Positions 26,051 through 34,612 of a stretch of 39,754 nucleotides of DNA are shown piece by piece (position 1 is the first letter of the stretch; every line of letters begins with the position of its first letter). The translations under genes were made by a program, and so were the position numbers. Origin of the DNA: Planctomycetota bacterium (GTDB lineage Bacteria; Planctomycetota; Planctomycetia; Pirellulales; Pirellulaceae). The notes under the pieces are model-generated. The model worked only from the letters and a program-made list of their open reading frames with translations, did no database searches and had not been told where the DNA came from. The stretch spans positions 1 through 39,754 of the forward strand of contig QWPJ01000148.1 in the NCBI GenBank assembly GCA_003671195.1, given 5' to 3'.

Positions 26051-27563
26051 TTGTTTTCTTGGTTTGCTCTGCAGTCTGATCACGATTGCCGTTGTTGCTG
26101 TGGGGATGGTCCATGCAGAGGACGTTGGCAAGCGATGGGGGACCGAGGAGCGCGAGCGTGAGTTCTATCCGATCGTGAACATTCCATTGCCCAAGGACAC
26201 GGTCATCGAGGCCGGTGCATTCGCCGTGCTACCCGATGGACAAGTCGCCGTCGGCACTAGGCACGGCGAGATTTTTTTGATCGATGGCATCGATGCTCAA
26301 AAGCCTACACCGTCCTTTCACCGATTCGCATCGGGGCTCGATGAAATCTTTGGATTGGTATGGAAGGACGATGCATTCCGAGTAACCCAGAGTTGCGAAT
26401 TGACGCGGGTGAGCGACTCCAATGGCGATGGCGTTGCCGATCGGTTTGAGACCATCTCGGATGCTTGGGGATATGCCAATTACCACGAGTACGCATTCGG
26501 ATCGAAGCTCGATGCGCAAGGCAATCAATTCGTAGCGCTCGGATTGAGCGCGTCCTATTACTCCCATGCTTGGAATCGTGGCTTCATCATGAAGGTCGCT
26601 CCGGATGGTAAAACGACTGCTTTTGCCAGCGGTCTGCGCAGTCCGGGTGGCATTGGGTTCGACGAGCATGGCTCGCTGTTCTATATCGAGAGCCAGGGGC
26701 CGTGGAACTGTTCTTGCAGTTTGAAAGCCGTGTCACCGGGTAGCTTTCAGGGTCATCCGGCAAGCTTTAACTGGTATCCCTACTCGCCTGAGCTAGGGCC
26801 TGTGCCCGAGGTGCCTAATTCGGGCACTCGTATTGTCACGGAGAAAAGTCGGGTCAAGCAGTTGGTGCCCTATGCAGTGATTTTTCCCTACATACGAATG
26901 GGACGATCGATTAGTGCGTTCAATGTGGATCGGACACAGGGCAAGTTTGGTCCTTTCGAAAATCAGCTATTCCTCGGCGACTATACACAGTCGATCCTGA
27001 TGCGGGCTACGACCGAGCAGGTCAACGGCGTTTGGCAGGGTGCTTGTTATCCATTCCGCGAGGGGCTTTCGACGGGCATCCTCAATGTAGAGTTCACCCC
27101 TGGGGGCAATTTGCTATGCGGCGGGACCAACCGTGGCTGGCCCGTGCGGGGCATCAAGCCCTTTGCCCTCGAGCGCCTTGAATGGAGCGGCAAAATGCCT
27201 TTTGAGATCCAGCGTATCACGATTGAGCCCAGTGGATTCAAAGTCACCTTCACCAAACCGGTTGAACCGATCACGGGCGGTTCATCCGCTTGCTATTCGA
27301 TCCATGCATTCACGCATCCTTACCATGCTGGTTATGGGGGACCGGAGATCGAGCAGCAAACGCCAGAGATAAAGTCGGTCGTGCTGGCTCAAGACGGACT
27401 CTCGGCGATCATCACGCTTGAGAAACTCGAGCGGGGATTTGTCTACGAGATCGATCTTGCGCAGCTACGTTGTGTCGACGGAGAGGATCTACTGCACCGG
27501 AATGCTTTCTACACGGTCAACGAAGTGCCACAACGTTTTGAGTTAACGTCGCAAAGAGATTGA
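26034..27563 (+). CDS. Secreted glucose/sorbosone-dehydrogenase-like beta-propeller (PQQ-type)
   Basis: A 509-residue exported protein; GGAG lies 7 bases before the ATG, inside the end of the cytochrome gene, so translation is coupled. The signal peptide is near 1-28. The rest is a six-bladed propeller typical of soluble PQQ-dependent sugar dehydrogenases in this phylum: AVLPDGQVAVGTRHGEIFLID, VSDSNGDGVADRFETISDAWG, a GLRSPGGIGFDEHGSLFYIE block and SRSPGSFQGHP-like loops. A C-terminal beta-domain (about 385-509) follows. In many planctomycetes a cytochrome and such a propeller are fused; here they are separate overlapping genes. The likely role is oxidation of a sugar aldehyde with electrons passed to the cytochrome; the cofactor and substrate are inferred. 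Confidence 0.85.
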   Translation: MNRSSNCFLGLLCSLITIAVVAVGMVHAEDVGKRWGTEEREREFYPIVNIPLPKDTVIEAGAFAVLPDGQVAVGTRHGEIFLIDGIDAQKPTPSFHRFASGLDEIFGLVWKDDAFRVTQSCELTRVSDSNGDGVADRFETISDAWGYANYHEYAFGSKLDAQGNQFVALGLSASYYSHAWNRGFIMKVAPDGKTTAFASGLRSPGGIGFDEHGSLFYIESQGPWNCSCSLKAVSPGSFQGHPASFNWYPYSPELGPVPEVPNSGTRIVTEKSRVKQLVPYAVIFPYIRMGRSISAFNVDRTQGKFGPFENQLFLGDYTQSILMRATTEQVNGVWQGACYPFREGLSTGILNVEFTPGGNLLCGGTNRGWPVRGIKPFALERLEWSGKMPFEIQRITIEPSGFKVTFTKPVEPITGGSSACYSIHAFTHPYHAGYGGPEIEQQTPEIKSVVLAQDGLSAIITLEKLERGFVYEIDLAQLRCVDGEDLLHRNAFYTVNEVPQRFELTSQRD

Positions 27564-27634
27564 AACACAGAGGCACAGAGGACACAGAGGGAACCAGAGC
27601 ATTTCACTCTGTGGTCTCTGTGCCTCTGTGTTTC
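27562..27634. repeat. Large CTCTGTG inverted repeat (hairpin)
   Basis: Arms 27562-27589 and 27607-27634 are 28 bases each and pair with only two mismatches around a 17-base loop. The hairpin begins within the stop codon of the propeller gene. It belongs to the CTCTGTG repeat family seen at 10401 and 16211. It could act as a terminator or mRNA 3' stabiliser, or simply be a mobile-type intergenic repeat. A small minus-strand frame across it is a repeat artefact. Confidence 0.85.
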
Positions 27635-27644
27635 CCTTAGTTTT

Positions 27645-27707
27645 CTTCTGCCCTTTGCGCCTTTGCGTTTATTTCTACCCAAACAGCCGGATCTCTGCGG
27701 GAGATCC
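27645..27707. repeat. CTTTGCGCCTT module and GGATCTC hairpin module
   Basis: CTTTGCGCCTTTGCGTTT (about 27652-27669) resembles the module in the repeat at 15729-15756. Just after it, GGATCTC (27689-27695) pairs with GAGATCC (27701-27707), followed by ACTA, matching the hairpin at 16169-16186. Together with the adjacent CTCTGTG repeat these form a composite intergenic element. Confidence 0.6.
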
Positions 27708-27865
27708 ACTACCCAGGGCGAGCGGGCACTTCTGTGCGACTCGAGAAGTGACCAACGAGAGAGATCCTAGTCAGACGTATACGAAACACGCTTCTTGAAG
27801 TAAACTTCCGCTGGAAACACAATCGGCTTGTTGTCTGGCGCGAACGAGGAGTTGAGGACGAGTCG

Positions 27866-28513
27866 ATGGCCCGCACTTGGACTGAAGACAATGCTTCGTT
27901 GGAAACCGTCAATGCTTGGATCCATGGCGTCGGATTTGCCTTGAGTGTTCCTGCTGGGTTGGCCTTGGCCCATTTGGCCCTTGATTACAATCCATCGATG
28001 CTTGCGGCTTGCATTGTGTATGGACTTTCTCTCTCCGCCATGTACTTGTTCTCTACCCTCTCCCATGCGGTTCGGGACCCCAAGGTTCGTTACCGAATGC
28101 GTGCGCTCGATCAAGGGTTCATTTACACCCTGATCGCCGGCACCGTCACTCCGTTCATTTGGGGCGGTTTGCACGGATGGCTCAGAATCGCGATGATGAC
28201 GATAGTCTGGCTCGCCGCCGCGGCTGGCTTTTACTCCAAAGTCCTCGCCAAACATCGGGTAGATAACATGACTGCCGTATCCTACATCCTCATGGGCTGG
28301 GGCCCTGCTGCGGCACTATTCTGGTCGACCAGTACGATCTGCTTTCTTACCATGCTCCTGGGTGGCTTGATCTACACGATGGGTGTCTATTTCCTGCAAA
28401 ATGATCATCGGGCTTGGTACTTTCACCCGCTGTGGCATGTCATGGTCATTCTGGCTAGCACCAGTCATTACCTGGGCGTTGTGCTTTTCGCCATTCTGCA
28501 TTGGGATCGATAA
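27866..28513 (+). CDS. Hemolysin III family membrane protein (PAQR-like)
   Basis: A 215-residue integral membrane protein with seven hydrophobic segments. Family motifs are visible: LFSTLSHAV in the second helix region, [18 protein letters not shown], and the C-terminal [11 protein letters not shown] plus SHYLG, whose histidines bind zinc in PAQR relatives. The usual start of the family ([11 protein letters not shown]) is present, so it is complete. GAGGA lies about 7 bases before the ATG. Bacterial members are tied to membrane homeostasis or haemolysis; the exact role is not known. It stands alone between the repeat-rich interval and the small UPF0391 gene. Confidence 0.88.
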   Translation: MARTWTEDNASLETVNAWIHGVGFALSVPAGLALAHLALDYNPSMLAACIVYGLSLSAMYLFSTLSHAVRDPKVRYRMRALDQGFIYTLIAGTVTPFIWGGLHGWLRIAMMTIVWLAAAAGFYSKVLAKHRVDNMTAVSYILMGWGPAAALFWSTSTICFLTMLLGGLIYTMGVYFLQNDHRAWYFHPLWHVMVILASTSHYLGVVLFAILHWDR

Positions 28514-28531
28514 AGATTTGCTCTCTGAGGG

Positions 28532-28576
28532 TTTTCCATTGTGGCGTTTTCCACTGTGGCGTTTTCCACTGTGGCG
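28532..28576. repeat. Three tandem 15-base repeats
   Basis: Three head-to-tail units TTTTCCACTGTGGCG (the first has one change, CCATTGTGG), followed by a partial TTTTC. Each full unit contains the palindrome CCACTGTGG. They lie 116 bases before the small UPF0391 gene and could be operator-like sites or a slippage product. Confidence 0.85.
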
Positions 28577-28692
28577 TTTTCATGGAATCCCCGATGGCCG
28601 AGGACATGCCGCGAATCGATAATAATAGCGGTGGAAGATGTTTTGAGGTAACGATCGATGGGTTGATCTTTGGATTTGAATTGAGGAAAAAA

Positions 28693-28860
28693 ATGTTACA
28701 GTTAGCGATTACTTGCCTTATTATCGCACTTATCGCGGCCATCCTGGGCTTTGGCGGCATTGCGGGATCGTTCGTGGGAATCGCCAAAATTCTATTCCTA
28801 GTGTTTCTTGTCCTTGCCGTCCTTTCGTTTTTCGGTGGTCGGATGCGCCGTGGAGTTTAA
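28693..28860 (+). CDS. UPF0391 (DUF1328, YtjA-like) small membrane protein
   Basis: A 55-residue hydrophobic protein with the family's two helices: [20 protein letters not shown] and [17 protein letters not shown], then a basic MRRGV tail. GAGG lies 6 bases before the ATG at 28693, which sets this start. An in-frame extension upstream reads through the 15-base repeats as VFHCG units and is not real. Members of this family are tiny inner-membrane proteins of unknown function, often stress-linked. Confidence 0.88.
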   Translation: MLQLAITCLIIALIAAILGFGGIAGSFVGIAKILFLVFLVLAVLSFFGGRMRRGV

Positions 28861-28954
28861 GCCGGTCCGACCGCAGGCTATGCGCCAACCACTATGGTAC
28901 CTAGGCGAACTACGACTTGAAATGAAGACACCCTAAACTTTTTCGGAGATTAGT

Positions 28955-29656
28955 ATGGCGACTACAGAAATACCCCAATCACTTTCCCATTTAACCAAAA
29001 GCCATCGAAACACTTATGAGGCCATTTTTCGCAATCCCTTAGCGCATAACTTGGAATGGCACGATGTCGTATCCTTGCTTAAAGCGATAGCTAACGTTGT
29101 CGAGGAACACAACGGCGTCTATCGAGTGACTCGCAATGGGCAGATTCTGTCTTTGCACATCCCAAAACACAAAGACACACCAAGTGAAATGGTCAAGGAA
29201 ATACGCCATTTTCTGGAGCTCTCGCAAGAGGCATCGCCACCCACACAGGTTGCCTCAGGAGTCCTGATGCTCGTGGTCATCGACCACCACGACGCGAAGG
29301 TTTTTCGCTCGGAGATGCACGGATCGGTCCCGCAAGAAATCGTACCTTACGATCCACACGGGTTCCGTCGACATTTGGTTTCCAACAATGAACATACGGA
29401 TGGAAAAAGATCTCCGGAACGGAAGAGTTTCTACGAGGCGATCGCCGCAACGTTGCGAGACGCGGACAAAATCCTGATCTTTGGACATGGGACCGGTCAA
29501 AGCAGTGCCATGGAGCAACTAATCATCGACTTGAAACACAATCACACCGACGTGGCTGGTAAGATCGTTGGACAAGTCGTGCTGGATTGGAATCATTTGA
29601 GCGATGATCAATTGTTGGCAAAAGCTAGACAGTTCTTCAAGTCCAACGACGACTAG
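28955..29656 (+). CDS. baeRF-type protein with HicA-like N-terminal region
   Basis: A 233-residue soluble protein. Residues 15-90 (WHDVVSLLKAIANVV..., LSLHIPKHKDTPSEMVKEIRHFLE) have the pattern of a HicA-like dsRNA-binding fold. Residues 100-230 (LMLVVIDHHDAKVFRSEMHG, VPYDPHGFRRHL, FYEAIAATLRDADKILIFGHGTG, SSAMEQLIIDLKHNHTDVAGKIVGQVVLD) resemble the bacterial release-factor-like (baeRF) family related to the third domain of eRF1, suggested to act on stalled ribosomes. Both assignments are by motif recognition. GGAG lies 6 bases before the ATG. It is separated from the small membrane protein by 94 bases and faces the sulfatase cluster convergently. Confidence 0.7.
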   Translation: MATTEIPQSLSHLTKSHRNTYEAIFRNPLAHNLEWHDVVSLLKAIANVVEEHNGVYRVTRNGQILSLHIPKHKDTPSEMVKEIRHFLELSQEASPPTQVASGVLMLVVIDHHDAKVFRSEMHGSVPQEIVPYDPHGFRRHLVSNNEHTDGKRSPERKSFYEAIAATLRDADKILIFGHGTGQSSAMEQLIIDLKHNHTDVAGKIVGQVVLDWNHLSDDQLLAKARQFFKSNDD

Positions 29657-29743
29657 TAACTTGGAACCGTCTGGGCAGAGGTCGTTCAGGTTGCTCAGCT
29701 TTTGCCACGGTCCTCCAGGACCATCGTAAACCAACAGGCTTCA

Positions 29744-32110
29744 CTATTTGGGTTCTGCCTTGAGTTTTACATCTACCTTTGAGATTTTACCTTCGAATCG
29801 ATAGGGTCGTCGTTCGAAGTAATCTCTCGAAACTGGCGAGCCAAGGTCCACGCCAACGTCGAAACTTTCACTTGCAGTAAAAGCAGCTGGAACTGTCATT
29901 TTGGGACTTGTTCGCGCAACCTCTTTTCCATCAACACTCATCACGATATCCGCAGGTGCGCCCGGACGTGGACCCCTTAAATTGGTGTCCACAACGATGC
30001 TATGCTTGCCAGGAGCGATCTTCTTTTGCGACTTTGCAATCGAACGATCGATGATCATCAGATTGTATTCGAAAACTAGATATCCGGTATCCATGTAACA
30101 AGTGAGTCCACCGCCAGCTCCACCAAGTGCATACAGGACCCCGCTGGCGTTTTCGCCGCACTCAAGTTCAATCGTCACGGTATTGTTGCTGTTACCAACT
30201 GCGGGTGCCGTGAATTCGGGCATACGCGTGCTAGTGTCATCAAAGCTCCAACTGGTATAGGGCGACTTGATTCTGTCTTCGGGGTGAAGGCGAAGCCAAA
30301 TGCCAGCTCCAATAGGGAATACCTTGTTCTCTTTCGCTTGTTCGAGAAAAAGCTTCTTCATTTCCTGGAGCTTTTCGGGATGCACTTTTGCAAGGTCATT
30401 CTTTTGTGAAAAGTCCTTACTAACGTCGTACAACTCCCAGACGTCCTTCGATGAGTCCCAATCCGCGAGCCCTTTCTGCGCATTCAACCATGGGGTTAGT
30501 GGACCGAATGTGCAAGCGTACCAGCCGTCCTTGTAGATTCCGTCGCTACCATTGTTGTCAAAGTACTGAACTTGTTTGTTGTCCGGCGCTTTGGAATCAT
30601 TGAAAGACGGCAACATGCTTACGCCATCGATGGGATCTTGTTCGAAACCATTGACGCTCTTTGGAGGCGTAATGCCGAGAACTTCGTAAAGCGTTGGTGC
30701 GATATCGTTGACGTGATAAAACTGCGATCGAGGCGTGTTATCGGGCTTGATCTTTTCAGGCCAGGAAATCACCAGTGGGTTCCGCGTCCCGCCGAAGTGC
30801 GAGGCGACTAGCTTAGTCGCTTTGAACGGAGTGCTTCCTGCCCACGCCCAACCGGCGTGATAGATATTGTCGGTCAACGAACCACCGAGAGCTTTGAGAC
30901 CGCCGAGTTCATCGAGTGCCTTGATCTGCTGAGCGATGGTGTTAGGGATTTGGTTCTGCGCGAGCAGCTCGCTGATAGAACCATTCTGCCCTTCAGCCGA
31001 TGATCCGTTGTCGCCCCAGATGTAGAAGATGATCGTATTGTCGCGTTGGCCGGTTCGATCTAAGTGCTCTACGAGCTTCCCAACTTGAGCATCGGTGTGT
31101 TCAACGAAGCCAGCGTAGATCTCCATCAAGCGAATTTGAAATGCTCGTTCAGATTCGGGGATATCAGCCCAGGCCGGCATCGTTTCGTCACGAGCAGTAA
31201 GCTCGGTGTCGACTGGAATCCAGCCTAGCTTCTTCTGTCGAGCGAATATTTCTTCGCGAAGCTTGTCCCAGCCTTGGTCAAACTTACCCTTGTACTTGTC
31301 GGCCCAAACTTGAGTCACATGGTGGGGTCCGTGCACGCCACCCGGAGCCCAGTACATGAAGAACGGTTTGTCAGGTGCGAACGCTCGATGCTTTTTCAGC
31401 CAGGTGATTCCTTTGTCCGCCATGTCTTCGGTCAAGTGATACGATTCATCGTGGGGCGGTTCGATCGCAGTTGTATTCTCGATTAGCCGAGGTTCCCACT
31501 GCGATGTTTCGCCAGCCAAAAACCCATAGAAATGCTCAAATCCGTAGCTGGTTGGCCAATAGGTAAACGGACCCATCGCCGTTGTCTGATCCGCGGGCGT
31601 ATTATGCCATTTTCCGAATGCAGACGTTTTATAACCATAGTTCTTCAGGACCTCAGCAACCGTTGCCGAAGTCTTGGGCATGACACCGGTATATCCATCC
31701 CAGTCCACGGCGCGTTCAGCGATCGTACCATTGCCGACTCGTTGATGATTGCGACCCGTTAGAAGTGAAGCACGTGTGGGTGAGCAGATAGAGGTCGTGT
31801 GAAAGCGATTGTAACTAATACCTTCGTTTTTTAATCGCGTTAGTGTGGGAGTGTGAGCAAACCCACCAAACGTATCAGGTACGCCAAAACCTGCGTCATC
31901 AATGAGAACGATAAGGACATTGGGCGCGTCCTTGGCCAAACGATTTGGCTCGACGCGTCGTTTGTGTACCGACTGCTGCAATGTCTGTCCAGCCGTACTT
32001 GCCGAAGGAGGCATCGGGAAAGGAAGTACCGATCCGTCGTCTTGCGCGACAACCGAGGACACGTGGCATAAGCTATAGAATAAGGCGATAAATGCTACTG
32101 TTATTTTCAT
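29744..32110 (-). CDS. Secreted arylsulfatase (formylglycine type), paralogue A
   Basis: A 788-residue exported enzyme with a signal peptide (about 1-23). The S1 sulfatase core starts at APNVLIVLIDDAGFG, with the metal aspartates. The active-site Cys109 lies in ICSPTRASLLTGR, the CxPxR signature converted to formylglycine. AFGKWHNT and the metal site IWGDNGSSAEG follow. A C-terminal beta-domain (about 640-788) resembles a carbohydrate-binding fold. An ATG nine bases further upstream (32119) is an alternative start; neither has a clear ribosome site. It is a close paralogue of the next sulfatase upstream and the last of three in a row. No sulfatase-maturing enzyme lies in this window. Confidence 0.94.
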   Translation of the reverse strand: MKITVAFIALFYSLCHVSSVVAQDDGSVLPFPMPPSASTAGQTLQQSVHKRRVEPNRLAKDAPNVLIVLIDDAGFGVPDTFGGFAHTPTLTRLKNEGISYNRFHTTSICSPTRASLLTGRNHQRVGNGTIAERAVDWDGYTGVMPKTSATVAEVLKNYGYKTSAFGKWHNTPADQTTAMGPFTYWPTSYGFEHFYGFLAGETSQWEPRLIENTTAIEPPHDESYHLTEDMADKGITWLKKHRAFAPDKPFFMYWAPGGVHGPHHVTQVWADKYKGKFDQGWDKLREEIFARQKKLGWIPVDTELTARDETMPAWADIPESERAFQIRLMEIYAGFVEHTDAQVGKLVEHLDRTGQRDNTIIFYIWGDNGSSAEGQNGSISELLAQNQIPNTIAQQIKALDELGGLKALGGSLTDNIYHAGWAWAGSTPFKATKLVASHFGGTRNPLVISWPEKIKPDNTPRSQFYHVNDIAPTLYEVLGITPPKSVNGFEQDPIDGVSMLPSFNDSKAPDNKQVQYFDNNGSDGIYKDGWYACTFGPLTPWLNAQKGLADWDSSKDVWELYDVSKDFSQKNDLAKVHPEKLQEMKKLFLEQAKENKVFPIGAGIWLRLHPEDRIKSPYTSWSFDDTSTRMPEFTAPAVGNSNNTVTIELECGENASGVLYALGGAGGGLTCYMDTGYLVFEYNLMIIDRSIAKSQKKIAPGKHSIVVDTNLRGPRPGAPADIVMSVDGKEVARTSPKMTVPAAFTASESFDVGVDLGSPVSRDYFERRPYRFEGKISKVDVKLKAEPK

Positions 32111-32196
32111 GGTTGGCATGCGGAGAGATTATTCGAAAGTATCATCGCCTGGGATCATCATTCTCACACGGGCCGCAAGCGAGGCTACCGGCCTGC

Positions 32197-34557
32197 TTAC
32201 TTCTTGAGGTATTTGATCGTTGTTGCACCGATTGTCCCGTTGAATGCAAAGGGTGCTTGGTCAAAGTAATCGAGCGAGACTGGCGAATCCAAATCTGTCC
32301 CAATGTCAAACGTCGCATTGGAGGTGAAGTGAAGCGACATCGCGGCTGGTACTTGGCCTTGAACCACTTCCCTGCCGTTGACCTTCAGTGAAACATCCAT
32401 CGGTCCACCGATCTTGGCTACCAATTTCGATTCGATCTCTATTTTCGCCTTGCCGACGGGAATCTTTTCATTGGACTTCAGCTTCGTTCGCTGGACCTCG
32501 AACAAGTTAAACTCGTAACAGAGGAAACCGTCTTTTACATAGCAAGTGAGGCCTCCAGAAAAGCCTGCCAGCGCGTAGAGGACTCCGTTGCCATCCGACG
32601 GCATTTCGATTTCCATCGTGACCAAGCTATCGACCTTGCCAAGTTTGGGGGCTGCCGACTCTGGCATACGAGTTATTGGGCTATCGAAAGTCCATTCGGT
32701 GAGTGATGATGCTGGGGCGTCCTCTGGATGGAACATCGCTGTAGACCATAAACCGCCGCCGATTGGCAAGTTTTTGTTCTTGGTGGATTCGAGCAAGAAA
32801 AGCGACTTCATCTCCTCAAGCTTCTTTGGGTTGCTACCGGCGAGATCGTTTGCTTGGCTCCAATCTTCGTCGATGTTATAGAGCTCCCACTTGTCTGTTA
32901 ATGGCGACCATTCCTCGATACCTTTTGGAATTCCTCCGACCCAGGGCTCGCGCGGGCCCGGAGCGCTGGCGAACCAACCGTCGTGGTAAATGCCACGGCT
33001 GGCCATAATGTCAAAGAACTGGGTCTTGCGATTCCCCGGTGCCTTTGCATCGCCAAAGGAGTAAACCATGCTAACGCCATCGAGCGAATCTTGCTCGAAC
33101 CCATTGACCACTTTCGGTGGTGTAATCTTGGTCAGTTCGTAAATGGTTGGAACGATATCGATAACGTGATGGAACTGAGGCCTTGCTGTCGGATCGGCTA
33201 TGATTCGCTTCGGCCAAGAAATAGCTATCGGCTGTCGGGTGCCACCGAAGTGTGCACCGACAAGCTTAGTCGATTTATAGGGCGTGCTTCCTGCCCAGGC
33301 CCAAGCAGCATGATACATGTTATCGGTTTTTGGGCCGCCCAGAGCATCAAGGCCACCAAGTTCATCCAGTGCCTTCAAATGCTGGGAGATCTTGGTAGGG
33401 ATACCGTTCTGAGCAAGCTGTTCGCTAATGGTCCCATAGAGACCTTCTGCGGATGAACCATTATCGCCCCAAACATAGAAAATCAGAGTGTTGTCGAGTT
33501 TGCCTTGTTTCTCAATTTCGTCAATAAGCCGGCCCGCATTGTAGTCCGCATGTTCAGTGAAGCCTGCAAAAACTTCCATCAGACGACGCTGAAACGGCTT
33601 TTCCTCATCGGGAATCGAATCCCAAGATGCCATGGAAGTTGGCCGTGGAGTTAGTTGGGCGTTCTGTGGAATCCAACCCTTGGCCTTGGCTCGTACGAAA
33701 ACACGCTCGCGATACTTATCCCAGCCATCGTCGAACTTGCCCTTGTACTTGTCGGCCCATTCCTTCATCACCTGATGCGGTCCATGCGAAGCGCCCGGTG
33801 CCCAATACATCAGAAAAGGCTTGTCTGGCGCGTAAGCCTTTTGCTCACGCAACCACTTAATTGCGTCCGAGGCAATGTCATCGGTAAAGTGATACCCTTT
33901 GGGAAGATGGTCGGTGACGGCACTGGTATTGCGGGTCAGAGTTGGCTCGTATTGCGAGGCCTCACCAGCAAGAAAGCCATAGAAATACTCAAAGCCGTAA
34001 CCCGTCGGCCAGTAATCGAACGGCCCCTTGGAAGTGATCTGTTCCTCGGGTGTGTTGTGCCACTTGCCCCACGCACCGGTATTGTATCCATAGTTCTTCA
34101 GAACCTCGGCAACCGTTGCAGACGACTTTGGAATGGTCCCGCTAAAACCATCAAAGTCGTTTGCGATCGCCGCGATCTGACCATTTCCTACTCGCGTGTG
34201 ATTTCGCCCAGTAAGAAGCGCGGCTCGTGTAGGCGAGCACATCGCGGTGGAATGAAAGCGATTGAAGGAAATTCCCATCTTCGATACGCGATCAAGCGTC
34301 GGCGTGTTAATTTCACCGCCATACGTCGAGGGCGTACCTGGTCCCACATCATCCATCAAGATGACGAGAATATTCGGCGCACCTTCCGCAAGACGCTTTG
34401 GCTCCACGCGTTTCTTGTAAACAGAATCCTGTATTGTCAGTCCAGGAGTGGATCCCGAAGGTGCCGGAGGAAAAGGCAGAATCTCTTGCGCCTGTGTCTT
34501 TGAAAAAAGCATAATAAAAAGGACTATGCAGACGCCAAACGTTGCTATGGATTTCAT
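32197..34557 (-). CDS. Secreted arylsulfatase (formylglycine type), paralogue B
   Basis: A 786-residue enzyme, nearly the same length as paralogue A and aligned to it along its whole length: PFPPAPSGST / RVEPKRLA, NILVILMDDVGPGTP, and active-site Cys107 in MCSPTRAALLTGRNH. The C-terminal beta-domain is shared too (DSPVSLDYFDQAPFAFNG here, DLGSPVSRDYFERRPYRF there). The ATG at 34557 was chosen because it gives a clean signal peptide (KSIATFGVCIVLFIMLFSKTQ); a start at 34665 would add 36 non-signal residues and overlap the stop of the third sulfatase gene. Gaps of 77 and 55 bases to the flanking sulfatase genes suggest one transcript. Substrate specificity is unknown. Confidence 0.94.
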   Translation of the reverse strand: MKSIATFGVCIVLFIMLFSKTQAQEILPFPPAPSGSTPGLTIQDSVYKKRVEPKRLAEGAPNILVILMDDVGPGTPSTYGGEINTPTLDRVSKMGISFNRFHSTAMCSPTRAALLTGRNHTRVGNGQIAAIANDFDGFSGTIPKSSATVAEVLKNYGYNTGAWGKWHNTPEEQITSKGPFDYWPTGYGFEYFYGFLAGEASQYEPTLTRNTSAVTDHLPKGYHFTDDIASDAIKWLREQKAYAPDKPFLMYWAPGASHGPHQVMKEWADKYKGKFDDGWDKYRERVFVRAKAKGWIPQNAQLTPRPTSMASWDSIPDEEKPFQRRLMEVFAGFTEHADYNAGRLIDEIEKQGKLDNTLIFYVWGDNGSSAEGLYGTISEQLAQNGIPTKISQHLKALDELGGLDALGGPKTDNMYHAAWAWAGSTPYKSTKLVGAHFGGTRQPIAISWPKRIIADPTARPQFHHVIDIVPTIYELTKITPPKVVNGFEQDSLDGVSMVYSFGDAKAPGNRKTQFFDIMASRGIYHDGWFASAPGPREPWVGGIPKGIEEWSPLTDKWELYNIDEDWSQANDLAGSNPKKLEEMKSLFLLESTKNKNLPIGGGLWSTAMFHPEDAPASSLTEWTFDSPITRMPESAAPKLGKVDSLVTMEIEMPSDGNGVLYALAGFSGGLTCYVKDGFLCYEFNLFEVQRTKLKSNEKIPVGKAKIEIESKLVAKIGGPMDVSLKVNGREVVQGQVPAAMSLHFTSNATFDIGTDLDSPVSLDYFDQAPFAFNGTIGATTIKYLKK

Positions 34558-34612
34558 AAGTCTACCGATATTAGAGAGGAGTTTGTCGCGGCTCGATGAA
34601 AGCGTCATGCGA

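Noticed and set aside
27509..27709. Minus-strand 66-residue frame with SLCVLCASVFQSL
   Set aside because: It lies entirely in the CTCTGTG inverted repeat and the end of the propeller gene; such peptides are a known artefact of this repeat.
28501..28692. In-frame N-terminal extension of the UPF0391 gene
   Set aside because: It translates the tandem 15-base repeats into VFHCG units; the ATG at 28693 has a good ribosome site and gives the normal family length.
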